Positions 1 through 9,965 of a DNA stretch of 64,000 nt are shown here, one piece after another. Below the pieces are notes generated by a model. It worked only from the letters and a program-made list of their open reading frames with translations. It ran no database searches and was not told the origin of the DNA. Source of the stretch: Anoplopoma fimbria. Lineage: Eukaryota; Chordata; Actinopteri; Perciformes; Anoplopomatidae. Made by a program: the position numbers and the translations under genes. Location: positions 3,529,236-3,593,235 of the forward strand of contig NC_072450.1 of assembly GCF_027596085.1 (NCBI RefSeq), given 5' to 3'. Numbering within the stretch: the stretch's first letter is position 1; each line of letters opens with the position of its first letter.

Positions 1-159
1 CACCACGATGCTTTCAAATGTAATCTTGTCAAATGTAGTTTTGGGCGAGAAACTTGATGCGGATCATCGGAGAATAACAATTAATTTGCAATAAACAAAA
101 CTGAATTTCACTGGTATTGGTATCGTCTGCAAAATTGAAGCATATAAGCATTCATGTAC

Positions 160-313
160 CCGTCTTGTCGGCGTCGAACATGTCCTGCTGTGAGGACAGG
201 ATCTCACAGTCCTGCTCGTCGGAGGCCTGGAGGCCCTCTGAGTGCAGCAGAGCCTGGATGCCCAGCTGCCTCCCCGACTGACCCGAAGACTCCAATGAGC
301 TGCTGGAGCTCAC
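160..313 (-). CDS. tp53bp1: tp53bp1 coding exon 7 (start 313 or 320)
   Basis: It encodes VSSSSSLESSGQSGRQLG, then IQALLHSEGLQASDEQD and CEILSSQQDMFDADKT before the donor GTACATGA. The end matches the human 53BP1 segment ending in EVLSTQEDLFDQSNKT, so exon and frame are well supported. The acceptor is either TCTGAG before GTGAGCTCC, or the more canonical CTCCTCCAG seven bases upstream. Positions 1-159 are intron by this model. Confidence 0.8.
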
Positions 314-3300
314 CTCAGACCTGGAGGAGGACAGATAAAAGAAAGAGAAACGCTGCTCATCCCAGACCAGTGTGTGTCCCGGTAACTAAAGCAGGGTTTA
401 AAACACAGCGTGGAGACGAACCTCACTGCTTTGTTGTCCTGACTCTCTGAAGTCCTGGAGCTGACGTTCTGCTCTGCTGGTGAAGAAGGAGAGAAGAGAA
501 GAAGAGAAGAAGAGAAGGTAGGAGTTAGACTGACTCTTTAAACTGTAAATAATGAGCTATTATACCAAGCTGTGATGCTGCGCCCTGTGGGTCTAACTCA
601 CACACACGAGCGGTTGTTCTGGAGCAAATCGAAATGTTTTGCCTCGACAACGGACGTTTCAACTCTCTTTATACTTCATCTATGCATCCTGAGCTGAGAG
701 CTAAAAAGCAAAGTATAAATTAGGGTTTGGACCAATATATATCGGCTGTTGGATGAGTACATTAATTGTTTTATTTCTGCCTCTGAAGAACCAGTGAGAG
801 CTGTGGCTCAACGGGCAGCTGACACAGCAGGAAAAACAAAGTGTGTATCTAACTCTATGACAATAAAAAGGGTGCAACTAAGATGTACTGGAGCTACGGA
901 CTAATGAAAGAACGCCTCACTAAGTGCCTTAGTGAGGCGTTCTTCCTTGTCATGGTTTCTCAAAGTCTCTAAACTCTACTAGAAAGAAACACCATCGTTC
1001 TGGGAGATATTCCCCACCTGGTGTTTTGATCGTGATGGTGGTGGCCCCAAATAAACCGTTTGCATGAAAAAGATCCTGTAAAAAAAACATTCAATTATCT
1101 AGTCCTCAGCACAACTAGGAAGCTTTGATTGACTCGGCTAAGACCAACAGTCACGTGACAAACATTCTGTGAAACTTTGACTGAACTGAAGGCTGCTGAA
1201 GGAGAGGGAGAGGAGAGGCTTTAAACTTTAAAATTGTAAATAGTTAAATATATACAGCAAGAGAAGATCAATTATTTCTTCCAACATTGGTAACACTTGG
1301 AAACATGTAGGATATATAGATTCCAGTGTTTTCCAATTTTTGTACAATTTATTATCGAAAAAATGTCAACTTTTCTCTTTTTCATGATTTATGTCATGGT
1401 AACTGATGGTAAAGGATGATTTATTCTGCAAAGAAGACATGTTTGAGTTCTCTCTTCTTCTAGTCATGATCGTGCTGTTTCCATAAAGGTACAGAGACTA
1501 AAAATGTGACAGAACCTTTAAAAAAACAGCCTGAAAATGCTTTGGGGTTGGGAGGGTTAATACCTAGTTTGGAGCGTCTCTCGCTGTCTGTCTGAGCCAC
1601 AACGTCTGCTTCTTCCTCCCGACTGTTCACCACTTCACCTCGCAGATCCTGACTCTGAGAGAGCTCCAGGAAACCAAACTGAGAGGTTCCCCCTGAAACA
1701 CAGGACCCACCGACGCCATTAACACATGCAGTCATATTCAATTCTATACTGATCGTTGGTGTTATTCGTCTTTAATATGCAAGAGGGACTCCTACCTTCA
1801 GACTGAATGCAGTGTGTGGTAGAATCGGCTCCAGAATCCATATCAGTGTCCTCTGGTGCACACCTAATCGAAATGAGAGCAGAGAGAGTGAAAACACTTC
1901 ATCATTGTCTCCCACAGAGCATCAGAAATCAGTAAACATGTCTGGTCTTCACATACTTCTTCTTGTTCGGAGGGCAGATGTTTAGAACCTGACTTTCCTC
2001 CTCGAATGCAGAACTGGGGTTGGCCGCCATGAGAACGCCTAAATAAAACAAATAGCATTGCTGTTTATAAAGGACAAATGAAATATATATACATGACATG
2101 TTGTTATAAAAAGCACTGACCAGGTTCAGCTTGGTTGTTACTCTGGGAGCTCTCTGATTGGCTGTCACTCTGAGAGTATCTGCTTCCAAGTGGGGAGGAT
2201 ATCAGTTCCTGGAAAAAGACAATTCATCACTAGTTTAACAAAGCAACAAACTCTAAGATATATCTCAAATATGTCTTACTTTTAAGAGACAGATCACCCC
2301 CAAGCCAAAAGACACGTGTGTCCTCTTAACTGTAGTGCTATTCATAGATCCAGATTGTTTTGGTTTGAGTTGCCTGCTTTTGGAGGATCAGCCGTAGAGA
2401 TATCTGCGTTCTGTCCAATATAATGGGACTATATGACACTCGGATTGTTGTGCTCAAAAAGTGACAAAAAATACATTTAAAAAAACTTAAAAGTCAACAT
2501 ATCTTTTCAGAAATCCTGACCCGGTTGCTCAAGATAATCCACAGACCTTGTTGTGATTGATAAATGGCAATGCAGATAACAGGAAAAATATTTTGAATTG
2601 GGGGTGAAACAAGAGAAAATGTGTCGCATTAGTTAAGTTGCTTTTATTGTATTGATGAGCAAAAAGAGGAAAAGCTTTGATTTTGAAGCAGTGGTGAGCA
2701 GCGAGGTGTCCTCGTCTCGTCTACAGAACAAACTTAAAATGAATGACAGCGGTTCACGTTGATCTAAGAGAGGTATGGTTCACTAAACACTCCAGTCTGC
2801 TTCGCTGAAGTTCTCAACCAAAATATTATAAAAGATTTTGTCATGTTGGCAGAAAACAAGATCAAACTTGAAAATTAAAAACAAAACAATTCAAATTTGG
2901 TATAGCTCAAGATCTCTGCTTCCTTCTCACTATCAAGGGGAAAGGGTCTAAAGTTAAAGTATGAAGAGCAAAGAATCTTAGATATTCAGATCTAACCATC
3001 TCACCTCAGATGACCTGAACAGCAGAACATATCTTTCCTCTCTGTGTGGAATTTGCATGTTCTTCCTCATGTATACAGGTATTTACATGCGACTATCTGA
3101 CCTCCAGTTTGCTTCCACATTTCAAAGACATGCAGGTTAGGTGAATTGGGATCTCAACTGCCCATAAGTGTAGATGTGAATAGTTGTTTTTCTATACGCA
3201 TTAGCTTTATGATAGACTAGCTACCTGTCAACCACAATAAATCATCAACACGTCCAGAGTGTACGCTGCCTCTCCTGCAATCTCACAAAGTAACCCTGAA

Positions 3301-5099
3301 TAGTAGATGACTTGATTGATGTCTCTATTTGTGGTTATGTGCAGAACAGAGTTAGAACAACCCCAAATATATTGATGGAAGAGAGGGGCGGCTGTGGCGT
3401 AGTGGAGAGCAAGGTAGTTCTCCAATCAGAGGGTCGGTGGTTCGATACCCGGCTTCAGCAGTCGATGTGTCCTTGGGCAAGACACTTAACCCCAAGTTGC
3501 TCCTGAAGGCTTGCCATCGGTGTGGACTGGATGATGAATGTTAGTTAGAGTCTGATGGTGGCACCTTGATGGTAGCCTGTCATCAGTGTGTGAATGGGTG
3601 AATGATATGTAATATACTACTGACTGTAAGTCGCTTTGGATAAAAGCGTCTGCTAAATGTAATGTAATGTCTATAAGAGGGCTGACAAGCAGTGGTGGAA
3701 AGCAACTAAGTCTGTTTACCCAAGTTCGAGGGTAGTGTAGTGAACATGAGTATTTTAAGAAGAAAAACATTGTACTATGTTTTTTGACAGCTATGGTTGA
3801 GTCTTGTTTTTATATATTAAAATATTTCACAAAATCAAAGTATTTTTCATTAACAATTAGATGATGTTATCATATGTGATGCATTGTTAGAGTAAGCCAC
3901 ATGATCATTTCATGTTTACATGATGTAAAATGCTGCTCATTCAATAATGCATGAGTCTATAACACAATCATACAACATATAATACTGAAACACTAACAGG
4001 GGCTGTTTACTTTTCTTTGCCTTTTAAACAGGGGAACCAGTATTTACCTGCTTATATAACAATAAACTACAGTACCAGTCAAAAGTTTGGACACACCTTC
4101 TCATTCAACTACTTTGAAGAATCTAAAATATAAAACATATTCTGGTTTGTTGAGCATTTGTTTGTTTAACACATAATTCCATATTAGATTAGATTAGATT
4201 CAACTTTATTGTCATCGCACAGAGTACAAGTACTAGGACAAAGAAATGCAATTTTAGTGCAAAAGATGCAGTAAAGGTGCAGTGCAATGTGCTGGATAAA
4301 TAACAGTATAAATAATGATGTAAAAAAAGAAAAATAACAGTAAAATAAGATATGTGTTCCTTCATAGTTTGGATGTCTTCAATATTAATCTACAATGTAG
4401 AAAAAAATAACAATAAAGAAAACCATTGAATGAGAAGGTGTGTCCAAACTTTTGACTGGTACTGTATATATATATAAAATAAAAAAATATAATGGGCTGC
4501 ATGGTGGTGTAGTGGTTAGCACTGTCGCCTCACAGCAAGAGGGGCCGGGGTTCAATTCCCGGGCTGGACAACCTTCTGTGTGGAGTTTGCATGTTCTCCC
4601 TGTGTCAGCGTGGGTTCTCTCCGGGTTCTCCGGCTTCCTCCCACAGTCCAAAGACATGCAGCTTAGGTTAATTGATGACTCTAAAATGCCTGTAGGTGTG
4701 AATGTGAGTGTGAATGGTTGTCTGTCTCTATATGTCAGCCCTGTGATAGGCTGGCGACCTGTCCAGGGTGAACCCTGCCTTCACCCATTGACAGCTGGGA
4801 TCGGCTCCAGCACCCCCGCGTGGATGGATGGATAAAAAAATATATAAAATAAAAATAAAGAAAAACCACTGAATGAGGAGGTGTGTCCAAACTTTTGACT
4901 GGTACTGTATATATATATAAAAAAATATATAAAATAAAAATAAAGAAAAACCATTGAATGAGAAGGTGTGTCCAAACTTTTGACTGGTACTGTATATATA
5001 TATATATAAAATAAAAATATATATCAAAATAAAAATATATATAAAATAAAAATAAAGAAAAAACATTGAATGAGAAGGTGTGTCCTAACTTCTGTCTGG

Positions 5100-5179
<80 letters not shown>

Positions 5180-5860
5180 TATGTTCTGTATAATACTGTG
5201 ACACTAACAGGGGATGTTTGCCTTCTTTGCATTTTAAACAGGCAACCTTCCATTTACCTGCTCTTATATAACAATAACCTACATGACCTGAATACTTCCT
5301 GCAGCTGCTGCTGCTCTCATAAATTCAGTTGTGAGTCATAAACAAGCACATGAACTAACCAGAAGTGCAAAAGAAGCAGTAAAGGTGCAGTGCAATGTGC
5401 TGGATAAATAACAGTATAAATAACAGATAAATAATAATATAAAAAAAATAAAAATAACAGTAAAATAAGATATGTGTTCCTTCATAGTTTGGATGTCTTC
5501 AATATTAATCTACAATGTAGAAAAAAATAAAAATAAAGAAAAACCATTGAATGAGAAGGTGTCCAAACTTTTGACTGGTACTGTATATATATATATAAAA
5601 ATAAAAATATATATAAAATAAAAATAAAAATAAAGAAAAACCATTGAATGAGAAGGTGTGTCCAAACCTTTGACTGGTACTATATATATATAAAATAAAA
5701 AAATAAAAATAAATAAAAACCATTGAATGAGAAGGTGTGTCTAAACTTTTGACTGGTACTGTATATATATAAAATAAAAATATATATATAAAATAAAAAT
5801 ATATAGAAATAAAAAAAAGAAAACCATTGAATGATAAGGTGTGTCTAAACTTTTGACTGG

Positions 5861-5926
<66 letters not shown>

Positions 5927-6289
5927 ATGTTCTGTATAATACTGTGACACTAACAGGGGATGTTTGCCTTCTTTGCATTTTAAACAGGCAATCCTCCATT
6001 TACCTGCTCTTATATAACAATAACCTACATGACCTGAATACTTCCTGCTCATAAATCCAGTTCTCAGTCATAAACAACCCCTGAACCAGGTTCTGGGTCG
6101 GGCTCTCACCAGCACCGGGCTGCGGGAGGAGGGCTGCAGGCTGGACAGGCGGCGGGCCAGCAGGGCTCTGTAGCTGCTCTCGGGGTCGTCCTCCAGGGCC
6201 ACGCTGTCCGGCTGAGAGTCCTCCACGATCAGACACGGGGTCTCGGGCTGAGGCAGGCTGAAGTCCAGGTCACTCCCACCAGGATCCAT
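160..6289 (-). CDS. tp53bp1: tp53bp1, TP53-binding protein 1 (53BP1), N-terminal part, seven coding exons, 3' part outside window
   Basis: 53BP1 is a nuclear scaffold that binds modified chromatin at double-strand breaks and, once phosphorylated by ATM, promotes end joining. Seen here: the first exon opens with MDPGGSDLD and contains TPCLIVEDSQPDS and LEDD, closely matching the human N terminus. A later exon has GFLELSQSQD, matching human GFGVLELSQSQD, and the last visible exon has LSSQQDMFD, like human LSTQEDLFD. Joining 6289-6110, 2208-2121, 2038-1957, 1863-1796, 1692-1564, 476-427 and 313-160 gives one open frame of about 250 residues rich in SQ dipeptides, as expected for the ATM-target region. 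Tudor and BRCT domains must lie beyond the left edge. Divergent map1a is the expected neighbour. Identity is firm; the junction between the last two exons is ambiguous. Confidence 0.92.
427..476 (-). CDS. tp53bp1: tp53bp1 coding exon 6 (donor uncertain, 427 or 422)
   Basis: The acceptor CTTCACCAG precedes CAGAGCAG. In frame it reads AEQNVSSRTSESQDNKA. Two donors would keep the gene in frame: GTGAGG after base 427, paired with an exon 7 start at 313, or GTTCGT after base 422, paired with an exon 7 start at 320. The first pair has the better donor and the second the better acceptor. The exon is short and rests on frame continuity. Confidence 0.62.
908..944. repeat. Perfect 17-bp hairpin in a tp53bp1 intron
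   Basis: Left arm 908-924 (AAGAACGCCTCACTAAG), 3-base loop 925-927, right arm 928-944, an exact reverse complement. It lies in the intron between coding exons 5 and 6 (477-1563), which otherwise holds nothing recognised. Confidence 0.8.
1564..1692 (-). CDS. tp53bp1: tp53bp1 coding exon 5 with the LELSQSQD motif
   Basis: The acceptor TGTGTTTCAG precedes GGGGAACC and the donor is GTATTAAC. It encodes GGTSQFGFLELSQSQDLRGE followed by VVNSREEEADVVAQTDSERRSKL. FGFLELSQSQD aligns with human 53BP1 LGFGVLELSQSQD, the strongest single match after exon 1. Three SQ dipeptides are present. Phase 1 in and out. Confidence 0.9.
1796..1863 (-). CDS. tp53bp1: tp53bp1 coding exon 4
   Basis: The exon lies between an AG acceptor (CGATTAG) and the donor GTAGGAG. 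It reads KCAPEDTDMDSGADSTTHC then IQSEG in the frame set by the previous exon, an acidic Ser/Thr-rich stretch like the rest of the 53BP1 N terminus. Confidence 0.78.
1957..2038 (-). CDS. tp53bp1: tp53bp1 coding exon 3
   Basis: The acceptor TTTATTTAG precedes GCGTTCTC, and the donor is GTATGTGA. With the incoming phase 1 it reads GVLMAANPSSAFEEESQVLN and continues ICPPNKK. It leaves in phase 2. The support is frame continuity and splice sites rather than a distinctive motif. Confidence 0.75.
2121..2208 (-). CDS. tp53bp1: tp53bp1 coding exon 2
   Basis: The acceptor TTTTTCCAG precedes GAACTGATATCC, and the exon ends before the donor GTCAGTG. It encodes a Ser/Gln-rich segment, ELISSPLGSRYSQSDSQ then SESSQSNNQAEP. 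Phase 0 in and phase 1 out fit the flanking exons. Three SQ dipeptides lie in one short stretch. Confidence 0.8.
3035..3236 (+). repeat. Degenerate copy of the fish SINE core also seen at 4494 and 51932
   Basis: TGTGTGGAATTTGCATGTTC, AAAGACATGCAGGTTAGGTG and the later GATAGACTAGCTACCTGTC occur in the same order and spacing as in the fresh copy at 4570-4760, with many substitutions. The tRNA-like head and GGAT tail are missing. Confidence 0.7.
3385..3670 (+). mobile_element. tRNA-derived SINE, copy 1
   Basis: The head has RNA polymerase III boxes: A box TGGCGTAGTGG and B box GGTTCGATACC. A long body follows, then the tail GTCGCTTTGGATAAAAGCG with TGCTAAATG and (TAATG)n, a tail shared by many fish SINEs and L2-type LINEs. 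The copy at 31515-31814 is nearly identical. ORFs across it are by-products of the SINE. Confidence 0.88.
4070..4464. mobile_element. Non-autonomous Tc1-type element with a nested insertion
   Basis: The left end, CAGTACCAGTCAAAAGTTTG with GACACACCTTCTCATTCA, is mirrored at 4430-4464. These are the terminal inverted repeats of a common fish Tc1-like family. No transposase is present. Positions about 4187-4349 are unrelated DNA (TTAGATTAGATTAGATTCAA onward), and the Tc1 sequence resumes at 4350. Confidence 0.75.
4418..5870. repeat. Tandem array of Tc1 TIR units joined by AT microsatellites
   Basis: The phrase CATTGAATGAGAAGGTGTG then TCCAAACTTTTGACTGGTAC and (TA)n recurs about eight times, near 4423, 4867, 4953, 5067, 5547, 5640, 5723 and 5825. 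Pure (AT)n runs lie at 5104-5178 and 5862-5926. The array is split by the SINE at 4494-4832. ORFs here encode only low-complexity Tyr/Ile/Phe strings. Confidence 0.8.
4494..4832 (+). mobile_element. tRNA-headed fish SINE with GGAT tail, copy on plus strand
   Basis: The head GGTGTAGTGGTTAGCACTG plus B-box-like GGTTCAATTCCC is tRNA-like. The body has TGTGTGGAGTTTGCATGTTC and CTCCCACAGTCCAAAGACAT, and the end is a short (GGAT)n run. AAAAAAATATA occurs on both sides (4481-4491 and 4834-4844) and may be the target-site duplication, though the sequence is simple. It interrupts the Tc1-TIR tandem array. Confidence 0.85.
5185..6085. repeat. Segmental tandem duplication ending next to tp53bp1 exon 1
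   Basis: About 5185-5345 and 5930-6083 are nearly the same sequence, including AATACTGTGACACTAACAGG and CCTACATGACCTGAATACTT. A more diverged third copy is at about 3980-4070. The last copy stops roughly 25 bases from the exon 1 donor. Confidence 0.78.
6110..6289 (-). CDS. tp53bp1: tp53bp1 coding exon 1
   Basis: The exon holds 60 codons from the ATG (reverse complement of 6287-6289) to CCGGTGCTG, followed by the donor GTGAGAG; it ends in phase 0. The start is chosen because the protein then begins MDPGGSDLD, like mammalian 53BP1. Ser25-Gln26 falls at exactly the human position. The reading frame stays open past the donor, but homology stops there. Confidence 0.92.
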
Positions 6290-6520
6290 GAGGCCGGGCC
6301 GGAGACGGGGGACGGGCTGCTGCTGCTGCTGCTGTTGTTGTTGTTGTTAGCAGCTGGGAGGAGAAAACACATGCGTCGTAGCCGGTGTTAGCATGTTAGC
6401 TCAGAGCTAACCGCGGCAAAAACTTTGAAGGAGCGATCTCATTGGTCAGGGCGGCGCGGTGACGTCACGTGGGAAGGCTAGGTTACAGGAAGTGTTTGGC
6501 AGAGGGGCGTGGCTTCTGTG
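6290..6520 (-). promoter_or_regulatory. tp53bp1: tp53bp1 5' UTR and promoter region
   Basis: The DNA just upstream of the tp53bp1 ATG is GC-rich compared with its surroundings. On the minus strand it carries a (CAA)n(CAG)n tract (about 6317-6349) next to the start codon. ATTGG at 6441-6445 is a CCAAT box on the minus strand. TGACGTCA at 6460-6467 is a perfect CRE that overlaps an E-box, CACGTG, at 6466-6471. CAGGAAGTG near 6486-6494 is an ETS-type site. No TATA box is evident, which suits a housekeeping repair gene. The transcription start cannot be placed. Confidence 0.6.
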
Positions 6521-6539
6521 TTTGTGTCAACCTTTGTGT

Positions 6540-7712
6540 TGTCAATAAAGGTTGAAGAAGTAGCCTACATATCTACAATTTACAATATATATATATACCA
6601 AATTCTTACATGCAAAAATGAATTAAAAAATGAATTAAAAAATGAATTAAAAATGAATTAAAAAATAATTAAAAATGAATTAAAAAATGAATTAAAAATA
6701 ATGTAAAATGAATTAAAAATAATGTAAAATGAATTAAAAAATGAATTAAAAAATGAATTAAAAAATAATGTAAAATTATATTATACGTTTTAAAGATGAT
6801 AAATATAGGATTTATTTTATATTAAACTTATTTCTTACATATTGAAAACTTTTTTGCAAAAATTAATGAAAAAATTATAACTACTTTTTATTATTATGAA
6901 AATTAAAAAATAATGTAAAATTACATTTAAAAAATACGTTTTAAAGATGATAAATATAGGATTTATTTTATATTAAACTTATTTATTACATATAGTTATT
7001 TTATCAATAAAGGTTGAACAAGTAGCCTACATATCAACAATTTACAATTTTATTTATTTATAAAACATTAATAAAAATATTAAAAAATGAATAAAAAATA
7101 AAAAATTACATTAAAAAAATAAATAATTTATTTTATATTAAACTTAAAATTACATTATACGTTTTAAAGATGATGAATATAGGATTTATTTTATATTAAA
7201 CAAATAAAACCTCAACACTTTAGCTTTGAGCTTTAACTTTAACACCTCCACTTTTTGGACTCGAATGAAAGATTATATATTGTGTTACATTAATAAAAAT
7301 CATTATACATTTTAAACATGATAAATATAGGATTTATTTTATATTAAACTTATTTATTACATATAGTGATTTTTATGTACATAAATGCAAAATAACAAAA
7401 GTTACCCCCAATTTAACTTTTTTTTAATGTGAATTTTAAGAATATATTAAGAAACGAATTAACATTAAATCTAGTATAAAACTATCAAACTGTTTGGTAT
7501 TTATTATAACTCCTTTTCATTATTAGGATTTTATATTATTGAAGTTTATTTATCCCAAGTCTATTTTCTTAAACTAATATATATTTTTATTTATTTATTT
7601 ATTTCAATTCATATTTTTGTTTCTCAGTACTATAATGTTGAGGGCGTGGTTTTTATGTTTTTACTATATCAAAGAAGTAGCCTACATATCAACAATTTAC
7701 AATATATATATA

Positions 7713-7760
<48 letters not shown>

Positions 7761-8260
7761 AATTCTTACATGTTGAAAACTATTTTTGCAAAAATGAATT
7801 AAAAAATGAATTAAAGAATGAATTAAAAAATGAATTAAAAAAATGAATTAAAAATGAATTAAAAAATAATGTAAAATTACATTTTACGTTTTAAAGATGA
7901 TAAATATAGGATTTATTTTATATTAAACTTATTTATTACATATAGTGATTTTTATGTACATAAATGCAAAATAACAAAAGTTACCCCCAATTTAACTTTT
8001 TTTTTTTAATGTGAATTTTAAGAATATATTAAGACTCTCAAATGAATTAACATTAAATCTAGTATAAAACTATCAGACTGTTTGGTATTTATTATAACTC
8101 CTTTTCATTATTAGGATTTTATATTATTGAAGTTTATTTTCTTAAATTATTATATATTTATTTATTTATTTATTTCAATTCATATTTTGGTTTCTCTGTA
8201 CTATTATGTTGAGTAATGTTTGTATATTTGAATGTTTTTTCAATAAAGTTTTCAAAAAAG
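6540..8260. repeat. AT-rich intergenic tandem duplications and AAAAAATGAATT minisatellite
   Basis: AAGTAGCCTACATATC with ACAATTTACAAT occurs near 6560, 7020 and 7675. Runs of AAAAAATGAATT follow the first and third (6615-6770 and 7790-7870). A segment of about 330 bp at 7310-7640 is repeated at 7890-8215. A (TA)n run is at 7700-7757. No gene is seen. Confidence 0.8.
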
Positions 8261-9100
8261 TGTTTGCCGAATAAATAAAAAAAAATATATTATATATATA
8301 TGTTCTTCTTTAAAAATATAGTTGAATATTGATTCTTTATTATTTAGCACTCATTCATAGATTTCATTATTCAACTTGGATGATGAATATTTTTGTTTTG
8401 GATTTAATCATATATACACTGTGTATCAATAATGACTCCTGATACCTCCGGCAATAACATTTGGATTGTAGTCTGGAAATAAATTAAGCATTTACTTCCA
8501 TCATGTCATATTGTCTGTTATCCTTTTTTCAAATTGTGTTTTTTCTCTTTCCATCTGCAGTATTAATACCCTCTAGACTTTTGGTATTTTCTTGTATTTC
8601 TAATTATAAAGATGCTTCTACGTGATATATCACTGTGGAGTTTTACACTCTGTAATGATAAATCATTTGGAAAAGGAGAAATCTAGGGCAATGCGTCCCA
8701 CAGCGGGGTCTCAGGGACCTTCAGAGTCCTTGAGAGGCTTTCAGGGACTCCGGTAAAAATGAGATATAGGTTAACTTTCACAATTGTTACCCTCAGCTAG
8801 AAGTCTCTGTTGGGCTAAAAGCTTTTTGAGAGATTTATTTCACCCTGCGGTTACCTCCACTCCTCCTGCACAAAGCCAGCTATCTGATTTCATATTTCAA
8901 TCATCATTAAAACACATTTTACAGAAAATATCTTAATAAAGGACTGCATGGGGTTTGAGGAGTTATGAATGAGCATCTGGCCAGTCTTAATAAATACTGA
9001 ATGATCAGATAAGAGCAGGTTTATCTTCATCTTTCACAGTCTTTTGATGTAATAGAAAGTGGGATATCTGTGTTTCCGTCATAACAGACATAAATCTTTA
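8261..9100. other. Intergenic, nothing recognised
   Basis: AT-rich sequence without a convincing ORF, repeat family or motif that I can name. Confidence 0.5.
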
Positions 9101-9114
9101 ACAGCCCCTTTGAC

Positions 9115-9965
9115 TGTGAAAATCATTGAGGAGAGTACCTACAGGTGAATAGGGCAAAATATTTAACTAATAGATATCACCATGAAACTTCCTCAGTTGA
9201 TTACTTACATTAAGACAACTACTTTTTTTATTACAAGTTTTCTGAAAAAGTATGTTTAAATATGCAAATTATACATTCTGTTATTAAATGTGTGCTAATT
9301 TGCATTTATGTCCAGTACAGAAATGTGAACAATGGATAAAGCCAGGTTCAAAATTCTGGTTTCATTTTGTTGACATATTAGAATCAAAGGTTTTACTGAG
9401 GGGATTTTGGATATGTCTTTGTATTACTTCATAAATCTGAAAGTACTTCTACCAACCATAAAACAAATCAATTTTCTCAATGTCTTTAGTAATAAAATGT
9501 TGTATAAATCAGGCTATGAATGACATATGAACAAACCCCTCTGTAGAAACCTTCATAATATAGATATGAATGAACCTGTAAAGTTTGGTGTATGTAAGAG
9601 CTACTGAAGTGGAGATTTCTGGATCAGAGTCTGAGAAAAAACTCATTTAGAGAAAACGTCCTTTAAAGATATGTTTAGTTAAATTACATACATGTTGAAG
9701 ACACTACAGGTGAATAGGGTAAAAAAATATCTAATAGATATCAACATGAAACTTCACCAGCTGATTACTGACATTAAGACAAGTATTTTTTGTATTACAA
9801 GTTTTCTGTAATGTTATGTTTAAATAAGCAAATTAGGCATTATCTAATGGTAACTTTTGGTGAATTCAGTAGAAATCTACAGACGCAAATAGACAAAGTA
9901 GTGAAATAAATGATTTCTTTCCACTGGTCTAAAAAAAGACATGTTAAGGGAGTAAATCAGCCCCA
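9115..9965 (+). repeat. Unclassified dispersed repeat R2, two copies in tandem
   Basis: Copies at 9115-9530 and 9690-9965 share ACAGGTGAATAGGGYAAAA, AATAGATATCA, TGAAACTTC and ATTACAAGTTTTCTG. A third copy lies inverted at 14985-15445. The first and second copies cover different ends of the long third copy. Confidence 0.7.

Larger units (their letters stand above)
2209..6109 (-). other. tp53bp1: tp53bp1 intron 1 (repeat-rich)
   Basis: The intron is 3.9 kb. From 2285 to about 2585 it looks like a dispersed fish repeat. It also holds a decayed SINE core (3035-3236), a tRNA-type SINE (3385-3670), a fragment at about 3690-3735 resembling the tail of the repeat at 16955-17372, and a Tc1-type TIR/tandem-duplication block (3960-6085). 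I see no additional coding exon. Confidence 0.7.

Noticed and set aside
3385..3460. tRNA gene
   Set aside because: A and B boxes are present but the cloverleaf is not intact and a SINE body and tail follow; a near-identical copy occurs at 31515.
4385..6052. Tyr/Ile/Phe-rich ORFs in the tp53bp1 intron
   Set aside because: They translate (TA)n, A-rich simple sequence and SINE or Tc1 fragments.
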